Position numbers and translations under genes: made by a program. A DNA stretch of 64,000 bases from Legionella quateirensis (GTDB taxonomy: Bacteria; Pseudomonadota; Gammaproteobacteria; Legionellales; Legionellaceae), in contig NZ_LNYR01000006.1 in NCBI RefSeq assembly GCF_001467955.1, forward strand, positions 378,076 through 442,075. The letters run 5' to 3'. Every line of letters begins with the position of its first letter. The stretch's first letter is position 1. The notes beneath the pieces are model-generated. The model was not told where the DNA came from. It made no database searches and saw nothing but the letters and a program-made list of their open reading frames with translations. Positions 55,607 to 64,000 of the stretch are shown here, one piece after another.

Positions 55607-56077
55607 ATGAAACGTTTTCATATTCACATTGGTGTTAACAATCTTGCTGATAGCATTCGTTTCTATAATGCCCTGTTTGGAGCCGAACCGGTAAAAGTGA
55701 AATCAGATTATGCTAAATGGATGCTGGAAGATCCTCGTATTAACTTTGCTATTTCAACTCGCACAGCCAAAAATGGTGTGGAACACTTAGGTATACAAGT
55801 AGATGATGCTACTGAATTAGATGCCTTGAGAAAGCAGTTTTCTCAAGCCAATATTTCAACTCATAGTGATGGCGAGACGACTTGTTGTTATGCCAAATCG
55901 GAGAAGTCTTGGGTAAATGATCCTTCAGGAATTGCATGGGAAGCTTATCATACTATGGAGGACGCTCAGTTTTTTTCTGGCGAAAAGATATCAGAGGGTT
56001 CTTGCTCAATACCCAGTCAAAATACCTCGACTGCTTGTTGTGATACGAAACCAAAAAAAACTGACTGTTGTGGGTAA
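55607..56077 (+). CDS. arsI: ArsI/CadI-type dioxygenase (organoarsenical C-As lyase-like)
   Basis: A 156-residue vicinal-oxygen-chelate protein. His near residue 6 (FHIHIGV), His near 61 (EHLGIQV) and Glu near 111 (WEAYHT) fit the Fe(II) ligands of ArsI, and the vicinal Cys pair in GETTCCYAKS matches the organoarsenical-binding pair. Known ArsI cleaves methylarsenite. The C-terminal tail carries extra Cys pairs (TACCDTK, DCCG), possibly for metalloid binding. It overlaps arsC by one base and sits after arsR. A CadI-like metal-binding role is also possible. Confidence 0.75.
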   Translation: MKRFHIHIGVNNLADSIRFYNALFGAEPVKVKSDYAKWMLEDPRINFAISTRTAKNGVEHLGIQVDDATELDALRKQFSQANISTHSDGETTCCYAKSEKSWVNDPSGIAWEAYHTMEDAQFFSGEKISEGSCSIPSQNTSTACCDTKPKKTDCCG

Positions 56078-56502
56078 TGAATACTAAGCCTATTAAGTTA
56101 CTATTTCTTTGCACCGGAAACTCATGTCGGTCAATTATGGCAGAGGCGATAACCAACCATTATTCCAATGAGCGTTATCTGGCTTTTAGCGCAGGTAGCG
56201 CTCCGACTGGAAACGTGCATCCAAAAGCGATTGAAACTCTTGCACGTCATGAAATCAAATGTAACGCAGGACGCAGTAAATCATGGAATGAATTTGAATC
56301 ACAATCAATTGACTTAGTTATTACAGTCTGTGATCAGGCAGCTAGCGAGAGCTGCCCCATTTTTCCAGGACAACCCAAGAAACTCCACTGGAGTATCCCT
56401 GATCCTGCTAAAATAAAAGGATCCGAAATTGAAATCAACGCAGCATTTGAGGCGGTATTTAATCAACTTAAGCTACGAATAGAACAGGAGTTGTTATCAT
56501 GA
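56077..56502 (+). CDS. arsC: Arsenate reductase, thioredoxin-coupled LMW-PTP type
   Basis: A 141-residue LMW-phosphatase-fold ArsC: nucleophile loop [13 protein letters not shown], the Cys pair of the relay ([14 protein letters not shown]) and the DP catalytic motif (WSIPDPAK). It reduces As(V) to As(III), which is then exported. Thioredoxin recycles it, fitting the neighbouring trxC. ATG at 56077 overlaps arsI's TAA by one base; the longer TTG frame at 56068 is unlikely. Confidence 0.9.
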   Translation: MNTKPIKLLFLCTGNSCRSIMAEAITNHYSNERYLAFSAGSAPTGNVHPKAIETLARHEIKCNAGRSKSWNEFESQSIDLVITVCDQAASESCPIFPGQPKKLHWSIPDPAKIKGSEIEINAAFEAVFNQLKLRIEQELLS

Positions 56503-57542
56503 CCACATGTAGCACTCGTCGCCTTTCATTTTTAGATAGATATTTAACCTTATGGATTTTCATGACGATGGCTTCTGGTGTCGTTATCGGCTCACTCTTT
56601 ACCAGCGCACCACAATTTTTAAACTCCCTGTCAATTGGCTCTACCAATATTCCAATTGCGATTGGTCTGATTTTAATGATGTATCCACCATTAGCCCGGG
56701 TAAAATATGAAGAACTACCACTGATATTCAAAGACTGGCGAATTCTCCTGTTGTCATTGATTCAAAACTGGCTCATCGGACCATTTCTCATGTTTGGTCT
56801 CGCCATTTTGTTTTTACATGGGTATCCTGAATACATGACTGGGCTTATTCTTATTGGGCTAGCTCGCTGTATTGCCATGGTAATTGTCTGGAATCAGTTG
56901 GCAGAAGGAGACAATCAGTACGTTGCAGCCTTAGTGGCATTTAACAGTATTTTTCAACTGCTGTTCTTCAGTGTCTATGCCTGGTTTTTTCTAACAGTCT
57001 TGCCACCTAATGTTGGAATGAGTGGGCAAATAGTTCACATCAATTTTATGACGATTGCCCAAAGCGTCTTTATTTATCTGGGCATTCCATTTTTTGCAGG
57101 ATTTCTTACTCGTTTTGTATTGATAAAAAGAAAAGGGTTAACCTGGTATGAAACTATTTTTTTACCAAAAATTTCTCCCATTACCCTGATTGCTCTGCTT
57201 TTTACAATTCTTGCGATGTTTTCTTTGAAAGGCGCTATGGTGTTGCAACTTCCACTCGATGTCCTACGTATTGCCATTCCATTGGTCATTTATTTTGTGG
57301 TGATGTTTTTTGTCAGTTTTGCGATGGGGAAGCTCATTGGTGCCAGTTATGAAAAGACAACAGCAGCGTCCTTTACTGCAGCCAGTAATAATTTTGAATT
57401 GGCTATTGCTGTTGCAATTGCCACTTTTGGACTTAATTCTGCCATTGCTTTTACAACGGTCATTGGGCCACTTGTTGAAGTACCAGTTCTTATTTTACTT
57501 GTGAATGTTGCATTTTGGTTACGAAAGCGCTGGTTTTTATGA
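56499..57542 (+). CDS. acr3: ACR3-family arsenite efflux transporter
   Basis: A 347-residue, ten-helix membrane protein: ArsB is replaced by ACR3, with the conserved [14 protein letters not shown] (essential Cys) and [18 protein letters not shown] (essential Glu). It exports As(III) driven by the proton motive force, and can couple to the ArsA ATPase. ATGA overlap with arsC indicates co-translation. Confidence 0.9.
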   Translation: MTTCSTRRLSFLDRYLTLWIFMTMASGVVIGSLFTSAPQFLNSLSIGSTNIPIAIGLILMMYPPLARVKYEELPLIFKDWRILLLSLIQNWLIGPFLMFGLAILFLHGYPEYMTGLILIGLARCIAMVIVWNQLAEGDNQYVAALVAFNSIFQLLFFSVYAWFFLTVLPPNVGMSGQIVHINFMTIAQSVFIYLGIPFFAGFLTRFVLIKRKGLTWYETIFLPKISPITLIALLFTILAMFSLKGAMVLQLPLDVLRIAIPLVIYFVVMFFVSFAMGKLIGASYEKTTAASFTAASNNFELAIAVAIATFGLNSAIAFTTVIGPLVEVPVLILLVNVAFWLRKRWFL

Positions 57543-57629
57543 ACAACTATTAAGTAAGCGCTCTAATCAAATATTGAAATCATTCAGTGGCTGCTCCAGC
57601 AGTGGTTATTGAAACAGGGAGGCAAACCG

Positions 57630-59384
57630 ATGAAATTTCTACAACACCCCCCGCGCTTCCTATTCTTTACTGGTAAAGGTGGAGTAGGAAAAACATCGAT
57701 AGCTTGCGCCACTGCAGTGCAACTTGCTGAAACGAATAAGCGTATATTGCTGGTCAGTACTGATCCTGCTTCCAATGTGGGGCAAGTATTTGGTGTCAGT
57801 ATAGGTAATCAAATTGCCGCAATCCCAACAGTAGCAGGCCTCTATGCGTTGGAAATTGATCCAGAATCGGCTGCGCAAGCCTATCGTGATAGAATTATAA
57901 ATCCAGTTCTAGGCGTTCTGCCTGACTCTGCAGTCAAGAGCATGGAAGAGCAATTGTCTGGTGCCTGTACTACTGAAATTGCAGCTTTTGATGAGTTCAC
58001 CACACTGCTCACTGACACCGCACTGACAGCTGATTACGATCACATTATTTTCGATACCGCACCCACCGGACACACCATTCGGTTGTTACAGTTGCCAGGA
58101 GCCTGGAATAGTTTTCTTGAAAATGGCCATGGCGATGCTTCTTGCCTCGGCCCTTTAGCCGGACTAGAAAAACAGCGTGAACAGTATAAAATGGCGGTTG
58201 AGGCATTATCTGATCTACTGCGCACACGTTTAGTGCTGGTGGCACGGGCACAGCTTGCGACCTTGCGAGAAGTTGCTAGAACCCATGAAGAGCTTGCAGC
58301 TATTGGCATGAGGCAACAATTTCTGGTGATTAATGGCATACTTCCTGCTGGCGAAGCAGAGCATGATGCACTGGCAGCAGCCATTTATTCTCGTGAACAG
58401 GCTGCCTTAACGGCTATTCCTTATGTGCTCAAGGGTTTGCCATGTGACAAAGTAGAACTTAAAGCATTTAATTTAGTGGGTTTAGAATCCTTACATCAAT
58501 TATTAACCCACTCTGTGCAACGATGGTCTCCTCAAGACAAGCATACTGTTACTCACAATTATCCTCACTTAACAACCCTGATTGATGATATTGCAGATGA
58601 TGGTCATGGTCTTGTGATGGTGATGGGAAAAGGTGGGGTCGGTAAAACTACACTTGCTTCTGCTGTAGCTGTTGAATTAGCCAATCGAGGCTTGCCAGTG
58701 CATCTTACTACTTCTGATCCAGCGGGGCATTTGAGCGATACTTTAATTGATGCTCTGGACAACTTGACTGTAAGCAGGATTGACCCACATGCCGAAACGG
58801 AGCGCTACAGGCAACATGTATTAGAGACTAAAGGCGCAAAGCTCAATGCTCAAGCCCATGCTCTTCTGGAAGAGGATTTGCGTTCACCTTGCACTGAAGA
58901 AATAGCTGTCTTTCAAGCATTTTCACGAATCATTCGTGAGGCAGGTAAAAAATTCGTCGTGATGGATACAGCACCTACCGGGCACACATTATTATTACTT
59001 GATGCTACGGGCTCTTATCATCGTGAAATTGAGCGCCAGATGAGTGGTAAGAAGATATTCTTTACAACGCCCATGATGCAATTGCAGGATCCAAAGCAAA
59101 CTAAAGTGCTGCTCGTCACGTTAGCGGAAACGACGCCAGTACTTGAGGCGGCTAACTTACAAGAAGACTTGCGTCGTGCAGGTATAGAACCATGGGCGTG
59201 GATTATCAATAACAGCTTAGCAATTGCGCAGACAAATTCGTTGCTTTTACGCCAAAGAGCACAAAATGAACTGATTGAAATTGATAAAGTGGCTAACCAA
59301 TATGCTACACGCTATGCAGTTGTTCCTCTACTGAAAGAAGAACCCATTGGTATCGAACGTTTGTTGGCTATGTTTCATCAGTAA
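57630..59384 (+). CDS. arsA: ArsA arsenite-transporting ATPase
   Basis: A 584-residue ArsA with two homologous halves, each with a P-loop (GKGGVGKTS and GKGGVGKTT) and a DTAPTGHT signal. The three metalloid cysteines are retained: GACTTEIA, GDASCLGP and SPCTEEIA. It powers ACR3 for As(III) export. No arsD chaperone is present. The start is ATG 57630 with GGGAGG upstream; a TTG frame at 57609 would include that site. Confidence 0.9.
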   Translation: MKFLQHPPRFLFFTGKGGVGKTSIACATAVQLAETNKRILLVSTDPASNVGQVFGVSIGNQIAAIPTVAGLYALEIDPESAAQAYRDRIINPVLGVLPDSAVKSMEEQLSGACTTEIAAFDEFTTLLTDTALTADYDHIIFDTAPTGHTIRLLQLPGAWNSFLENGHGDASCLGPLAGLEKQREQYKMAVEALSDLLRTRLVLVARAQLATLREVARTHEELAAIGMRQQFLVINGILPAGEAEHDALAAAIYSREQAALTAIPYVLKGLPCDKVELKAFNLVGLESLHQLLTHSVQRWSPQDKHTVTHNYPHLTTLIDDIADDGHGLVMVMGKGGVGKTTLASAVAVELANRGLPVHLTTSDPAGHLSDTLIDALDNLTVSRIDPHAETERYRQHVLETKGAKLNAQAHALLEEDLRSPCTEEIAVFQAFSRIIREAGKKFVVMDTAPTGHTLLLLDATGSYHREIERQMSGKKIFFTTPMMQLQDPKQTKVLLVTLAETTPVLEAANLQEDLRRAGIEPWAWIINNSLAIAQTNSLLLRQRAQNELIEIDKVANQYATRYAVVPLLKEEPIGIERLLAMFHQ

Positions 59385-59480
59385 ACAATTAATTATAGAA
59401 CCCGTGTTAGGGTGCTGTGTTGTTAACTGGTGAGTGCCCCCGTAATTGGGAAAGAGCCGTTTTTTTTTTGGCCCTATAAA

Positions 59481-59557
59481 TGGTGCGCTCGGAGGGACTC
59501 GAACCCCCGACACCTTGGTTCGAAGCCAAGTACTCTATCCAGCTGAGCTACGAGCGC
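59481..59557 (-). tRNA. tRNA-Arg (TCG)
   Basis: A complete cloverleaf on the minus strand, starting GCGCTCGTAGCTCAGCTGG, anticodon loop CTTCGAA (TCG) in the CTTGG/CCAAG stem, T loop TTCGAG, CCA end encoded. It reads CGA codons. Its 3' half is repeated at 51637-51683. Confidence 0.95.
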
Positions 59558-59619
59558 AATGGGTGATGATTTAAAAATCGTTTTGCTATTTTGGTCTATA
59601 TCAGGAGGTTTGACCAAAA

Positions 59620-59695
59620 TGGTGGGCCGTATAGGATTTGAACCTATGACACAGAGGTTAAAAGCCTCCTGCTCTACCAACTGAGCTAACGGCCC
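59620..59695 (-). tRNA. tRNA-Lys (TTT), copy 1
   Basis: A 76-nt cloverleaf on the minus strand with anticodon loop CTTTTAA (TTT), D loop TAGCTCAGTTGG, T loop TTCAAAT and encoded CCA. It is identical to the copy at 59748-59823, and the pair lies in tandem with tRNA-Arg on the same strand. Confidence 0.95.
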
Positions 59696-59747
59696 ATTAC
59701 AGGGTATTCTTTATTTAAACTACTTTGTTGGTATCAGTTTATTAAAC

Positions 59748-59823
59748 TGGTGGGCCGTATAGGATTTGAACCTATGACACAGAGGTTAAAAGCCTCCTGC
59801 TCTACCAACTGAGCTAACGGCCC
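59748..59823 (-). tRNA. tRNA-Lys (TTT), copy 2
   Basis: Identical to the 59620-59695 tRNA-Lys. The ~50-base spacer between the two is unrelated to the one next to tRNA-Arg. The tandem order suggests a single tRNA transcript Lys-Lys-Arg. Confidence 0.95.
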
Positions 59824-60078
59824 TAAAGAGGCTGAAATCATACCGGATTAGCGTAGAATTTCAAGTGTTTTATTGATTATTTTTGAATTGGACTGACTTT
59901 TTTGGGGAAATTTACAACTATAATAGTGTAAATGATTTAAGAGTGATTCGATCGCGTATTAGACGAACTCCATACTTCGAGCATAACCCGCTTTTATTCT
60001 TCACTACTTGATTACAAAAATTTCTTTGATATTCAATTCGTTATCATTTTGAAATCAAACGTGTTGCTTCATATGGGT

Positions 60079-62259
60079 TTAAGAAATTTGGAAGCTGCTA
60101 TCGTCTTTATGACTTAACTGATTATCATCATGTTGGTCTTTATTATAAATAGTTTCTCTTTGTTCCTGCATAGCCCGTCTTGCCTCTTTGGTTTTATTTA
60201 TGGCGGTTGCCTGTAAATCAGATGGTGATTCATTTTGTTTATTGAGTAATGGTTCACTTAATTCATCACTTCTGTGTTTAGGCAAATCAGGTTCACTTCG
60301 TGTCCTGAGAGCTTGAGTTACAGAAGCTCTTGGATCGACAGGGGCATTGTTGGTTGCTGCCTCTGCCCGTTCAATTTTAATATCAAGAATTGCTGTATTA
60401 ATTGCATCTCGAATTCCGTTTAAACCACTGGTGATCCAAGCAGTCAATGGCTTTAAACCAAAACTGTTTTTAATCGCAAATCCTATTCCTTCCAAAGTAT
60501 AGGCTATAGCAGAGGCCACATATTTTATTGGATTATAGCCAAGAGGCCCCAACATATCATTTATCCTTCGACCAATTTCCTGAACGGCATGTCCAATACC
60601 AAACAATACTGCTCCACCGATGTATCCCAGGTTTCCTACAAAACTGATTACTTCTTTAAGAAGTTTCATTGTTGTATACACAATTTCAGATAAGAACACT
60701 CGAACGATACCGGGATCTTGAATTTTATATTGACGTCCATAACTGTCTAATAATTTCTCTAGCATAGAAGCTAAATCAGAAGTGCTTAGCTGTTGAGCCA
60801 TCTCTTTGTAATTTTTCTCAACCAGATCCAATACACCGTGATATTTTTCATCATCAGATAATTTCTTATCATTAACTAATAAATTAATTTCTTTAATAAT
60901 ATTTTTTGCCCGTGAATCTTCTGCTCTTTCGCTAGAGAAATACAACATCGATTTTTCTCTTTGATATCGAAAAATAAGGCGATATGCATTCATTTCGAGA
61001 AGAGCTAACTTATTGGGAATTTTTTGAAGTACCAAATCATTGGCTACAAGATTCGGGAACATTTGTACTACGGTGGCACAAGGCTCCAAATGATATAACC
61101 CTCCTGAGGGACCAACGGTGATAACGCCGTTAATTTCTTGCACTCCACGAGGTTTCAATCGTTCAAATAATTTAGCGTTGTTTCGTTTTAAGGAATTCAA
61201 TTCTAGTTCAACTTGCTCTGGGGTCGAGTTACTGTTCTCAGGAAAACGGATATCGAATTGATTTCTTTCAAATAAATAATTAAATGTTTTAGGATAAGTT
61301 ATTTTAAACAGTTCACGTTCTAATTGATTCGTAAAAAAATCCGGGTTTTTAACATAGAAATCCAGGTGGTTATTTAGTGTTCTTTGCACTCTGGGTACGG
61401 GTATGCCATCAGTGAGGTTTGATTTCAATCCAGATTTCAGGTACGCATCTCGTTCTTCATGATTTATACTGAATAATTCGAGTAGCTCTTTGGCAGATGG
61501 ATTTTTTGGTAAATCAACAGGTTTTTTATAATTTTGGCTGTAAACAATTTGCGGTATTTGATCATTAGTAAATTGAGTCCCATGTCGGGTTAGAAATTGA
61601 TGCAATGAATACCAGGCAATTTTAGGTCCTGCAGTCATCTGGTCATTTTTAATTTTGGTCGTATCCGAATGATTGCCATACATGGGCAACATGGATACTT
61701 TTGTGGTTTGAGGGGATTGAATAATGATACGGGTTAAATCTTGTGGTTTAAAATCGCGACGCATTTCATCCATCTGTAACACAGCAACATAGTTTTTGAC
61801 ATTATCAGGAATAAGACGCCCATCCATTTTGCTTTTGTCACTCAGACCAGCTACTGGATCCATGAGAAAGAGATTTAAATTTATCTCCTGTAATTGGGTC
61901 AAAAGTTTTTTATCTGCATCATCAAGTTCTTTCCCTGCATGCAACAAGCGTTGTTCTTTAGCTGCTAATTCTTTTTCACGTCGCTTTAAATTATTGGCAA
62001 TATAAATTGAGGTCACTGAGCCGCGACTAAAACCTGCCAGATTAATATTATGAGAACCATCTTGCTGAGTGTTTAACCAATTAATAATCTGTGCAGTAGC
62101 TCTTTTGGCATTAGCCTTAACTTCAGTGCCTAATAGAGTAGGGCCATCTACATGGATGGAATTTTCCGGAGTACAGGCTTTGGAAAACTGGGAAATAATA
62201 TTGTTTGCTGATTGATGAGTTTCTCCAGTTCCATAACAAAATACTGTAAATGTTGCCAT
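60079..62259 (-). CDS. Large GxSxG hydrolase-like protein; possible effector
   Basis: A 726-residue protein. The N-terminal ~250 residues look like an alpha/beta hydrolase: FTVFCYGTGETHQS at the start and the nucleophile elbow NLAGFSRGSVTS near residue 77 (GFSRGS), with FLMDPVAG as a possible acid loop and a His in MYGNHSD. Residues ~430-640 contain hydrophobic segments (LGYIGGAVLFGIGHAV, YTLEGIGFAIKNSFGL) that might touch membranes. The C-terminus is disordered and polar (NKDQHDDNQLSHKDDSSFQIS). No signal peptide. It resembles lipase-type effectors in shape, but I cannot name its family. Monocistronic, between tRNA-Lys and the mevalonate genes. Confidence 0.6.
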   Translation of the reverse strand: MATFTVFCYGTGETHQSANNIISQFSKACTPENSIHVDGPTLLGTEVKANAKRATAQIINWLNTQQDGSHNINLAGFSRGSVTSIYIANNLKRREKELAAKEQRLLHAGKELDDADKKLLTQLQEINLNLFLMDPVAGLSDKSKMDGRLIPDNVKNYVAVLQMDEMRRDFKPQDLTRIIIQSPQTTKVSMLPMYGNHSDTTKIKNDQMTAGPKIAWYSLHQFLTRHGTQFTNDQIPQIVYSQNYKKPVDLPKNPSAKELLELFSINHEERDAYLKSGLKSNLTDGIPVPRVQRTLNNHLDFYVKNPDFFTNQLERELFKITYPKTFNYLFERNQFDIRFPENSNSTPEQVELELNSLKRNNAKLFERLKPRGVQEINGVITVGPSGGLYHLEPCATVVQMFPNLVANDLVLQKIPNKLALLEMNAYRLIFRYQREKSMLYFSSERAEDSRAKNIIKEINLLVNDKKLSDDEKYHGVLDLVEKNYKEMAQQLSTSDLASMLEKLLDSYGRQYKIQDPGIVRVFLSEIVYTTMKLLKEVISFVGNLGYIGGAVLFGIGHAVQEIGRRINDMLGPLGYNPIKYVASAIAYTLEGIGFAIKNSFGLKPLTAWITSGLNGIRDAINTAILDIKIERAEAATNNAPVDPRASVTQALRTRSEPDLPKHRSDELSEPLLNKQNESPSDLQATAINKTKEARRAMQEQRETIYNKDQHDDNQLSHKDDSSFQIS

Positions 62260-62446
62260 GTTTTGCTCATACTAATTCTTACTTTTAGTATAGTTGGGAT
62301 TTATGAAGGTTATATTATGGGGAGAGGAAGAGTATTCTTATTTCTGTCGATTTATAATTAGAGAAATTGGTGTTTTTTCTATCAAATCATAGAGTTGGTT
62401 GAGACTAGGTAATCGTGAGTTAAGTGAAGTATGAATTGAGGTTGCT

Positions 62447-63292
62447 TTAACAGGTTAAATCGGCTTCAGACGCCAAAACAGTCCAACCCTCATGTTCAAT
62501 TTTTTTCCTCAAAGTTTCCAGATTTTGACGTCTGGTTAGTATCAACAGGGTATCAGCGCCTAATGCGCCACAGCCTTTTATCGCTTTTATTTCAGGATTT
62601 GATTTAAGGGTATTGATCATGTTCAGACTGTGTTCGGCAACCAAATTTAAACTTGAAAGTATTTGGTGATACTTATTGATGGCATCGATTAATTGTGCAC
62701 TATCTTGTTGTTCGAATGCTTGTTTTGCTTCATCCACCAAATTGGACATCTCGTTAATTTGGGTCGGAAGGGTGGTTTGCATGAGATGTTGGTGGGTCGC
62801 AAGTTTAACTCCCGTATGAAGGATGAGAAATGATAGGTCGTCAAAGGGCCAATGATACGATTGCACCATGTTTTTTTGATTATTAATGTACACACATCCT
62901 TTTCGAGCCTGGGCTATTACATCATATCCACTGGGCCTTAATCCTTTCCCAGACCAGGAACTTTGATAATAGGCTTCCAACATGGAGTGTTCATCAGGTA
63001 TGTTCTGATGCAGATGACATGTAGCCCAATAAGTTCCCAGAAATTGAGCACTGGATGCCCCAAGGCCGCCACGCTCATTATAGGGATCATTCCAGCCCAA
63101 GAACGTTCCTTCGCTCTGTGACTTACTCCACCATTTTCCTGCAGGCGACAGAGGATGAATGGGGGATGTATCAATACCATCGTTTAATGAAAGTTCAAAA
63201 TACGGTGCTGTGGTGAGTAGGATTGCAGAACCTCCAGTTATTGCAACATACTCGCCTAATAAAAATGTTTTGGCAGGGATGAACCATTTCAT
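62447..63292 (-). CDS. GHMP kinase of the mevalonate pathway (mevalonate- or phosphomevalonate-kinase-like)
   Basis: A 281-residue GHMP-type kinase: substrate loop AKTFLLGEYVAITGGSA, ATP loop ERGGLGASSAQFLG, and a C-terminal GCGALGADTLLI motif 3. It phosphorylates mevalonate or its phosphate during isoprenoid synthesis; sequence alone does not settle which. Its start overlaps the end of the HMG-CoA reductase gene (ATGA), so they are co-translated. Confidence 0.8.
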   Translation of the reverse strand: MKWFIPAKTFLLGEYVAITGGSAILLTTAPYFELSLNDGIDTSPIHPLSPAGKWWSKSQSEGTFLGWNDPYNERGGLGASSAQFLGTYWATCHLHQNIPDEHSMLEAYYQSSWSGKGLRPSGYDVIAQARKGCVYINNQKNMVQSYHWPFDDLSFLILHTGVKLATHQHLMQTTLPTQINEMSNLVDEAKQAFEQQDSAQLIDAINKYHQILSSLNLVAEHSLNMINTLKSNPEIKAIKGCGALGADTLLILTRRQNLETLRKKIEHEGWTVLASEADLTC

Positions 63293-64000
63293 ACGGCTAT
63301 AGGTGCCTGTCTGATTGCGGCTAATAGATCATGTGCATTATTCAGACTGACTCTTTTGTTGATATCCAGCCACTCTTGTAAACGCTCTTTTAGTAAGGGC
63401 ATTTCATGTTCATCAGCACCTGCAACCAGCAACAGATTATCAATATGTAATTTCATATGCCCCTGAATGATGCCATCAGTGCATAATGCTTTAATTGCAC
63501 CAAGATTCTGTACAAGACCTACTGCTGCAATCACCTGAGACAGCTGGTTTGCAGAACTGATATCCATCATTCGCAAACACATTTTAGCTGTAGGGTGCAG
63601 GGAAGTGACTCCACCTACAGTACCGACAATGATTGGTGCGGTGAATTCACCAGTCAGTACCTCATCTTGATAACGCCATTTGGTAATGGCTTGATATCGA
63701 CCTGATCGAGCTGCGTATGCATGTATTCCTGCTTCGACCGCACGCCAATCATTGCCGGTTGCAATTAAAACCGGATCAATTCCATTCATCACCCCTTTAT
63801 TGTGAGTCGCTGCTCGATAGGGATCCATTTCAGCAAAAAGAGATGCTTCTTGCAGTTTATACCCCAAAACAGGGTCTATGTTACGTAAGGTTACTTGTGC
63901 AGTTGTTAATTTTTGGTCGTTTAAATTGGATAGAATGCACATAGTGACTTCTTCACCAGTTAATTCTTCTATGGGTGACTTTAAATACTCTAATACCTGA
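63289..64000 (-). CDS. Hydroxymethylglutaryl-CoA reductase, class II-like (C-terminal part; cut by window edge)
   Basis: The minus-strand frame continues open to the window end; the ATG at 63942 is internal, since residues before it (EELTGEEVT) fit the family. Visible motifs: ATHNKGVMNGIDPVLIATGNDWRAVEAGIHAYAARSG (catalytic Lys and Asp), GTVGGVTSLHPTAKM, IAAVGLVQNLGAIKAL, and DGIIQGHMKLH with the active-site His. It makes mevalonate from HMG-CoA (or the reverse). Overlaps the GHMP kinase by ATGA. The N-terminal part is outside the window. Confidence 0.9.
   Translation of the reverse strand, partial: QVLEYLKSPIEELTGEEVTMCILSNLNDQKLTTAQVTLRNIDPVLGYKLQEASLFAEMDPYRAATHNKGVMNGIDPVLIATGNDWRAVEAGIHAYAARSGRYQAITKWRYQDEVLTGEFTAPIIVGTVGGVTSLHPTAKMCLRMMDISSANQLSQVIAAVGLVQNLGAIKALCTDGIIQGHMKLHIDNLLLVAGADEHEMPLLKERLQEWLDINKRVSLNNAHDLLAAIRQAPIAV

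Noticed and set aside
1..64000. CRISPR array, rRNA genes or T6SS/T4SS structural genes
   Set aside because: No regularly spaced repeats of suitable length, no rRNA sequence and no secretion-system component families were seen.

Overview
The window looks like chromosome of a Legionella or close relative. It is AT-rich, and several families point there: a Legionella-type major outer membrane protein homologue (31985-32935), a VirK-like protein, an ankyrin-repeat protein, a protein with a SidE-type phosphodiesterase domain, a eukaryotic-type cyclin, several long orphan helical proteins, and mevalonate-pathway genes. The species cannot be fixed from the sequence alone.

Layout. 1-7.9 kb is a mosaic of small secreted proteins (VirK-like, HExxH peptidase), an S33-type hydrolase with an acidic C-terminus, a helical-repeat protein, and debris (RAYT, resolvase, IS66, GNAT fragments). 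A 147-bp near-identical direct repeat has put a GNAT-fragment tail onto the helical-repeat protein. 7.9-22.9 kb is a compact minus-strand operon for a nonribosomal peptide: APH-type kinase, an AurF/CmlI-type di-iron oxygenase fused to an A-T loading module, a C-A-T-C-A-T-E-TE synthetase, a CmlA-type di-iron beta-hydroxylase and a PhyH-type dioxygenase. A good sigma-70 promoter lies in front. The combination resembles chloramphenicol-type chemistry in another architecture and is the strongest candidate for an undescribed system here.

23-36.5 kb is mainly envelope: a very glycine-rich exported protein coupled to an outer-membrane barrel, an LprI-like protein, a hybrid histidine kinase, two more outer-membrane proteins, a MITE-like inverted repeat, an ATP-grasp ligase, a cyclin-fold protein and a release-factor-like protein. 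36.5-50 kb carries large possible effectors or unknowns: an esterase/beta-lactamase fusion, an ankyrin protein, a 524-aa helical protein and the 1158-aa SidE-PDE-like protein. A hipBA module follows, with three operator-like sites exactly 49 bp apart.

51.6-59.6 kb looks like a tRNA-Arg-associated island. An intact tRNA-Arg(TCG) lies at one end and a diverged 47-nt copy of its 3' half, in the same orientation, at the other. Inside are a 726-aa helical protein, an RND-pump remnant, trxC and an arsenic operon (arsR, arsI-like, arsC, acr3, arsA). Beyond it are two identical tRNA-Lys genes, a large GxSxG hydrolase and mevalonate-pathway genes (GHMP kinase and HMG-CoA reductase, the latter cut by the window edge).
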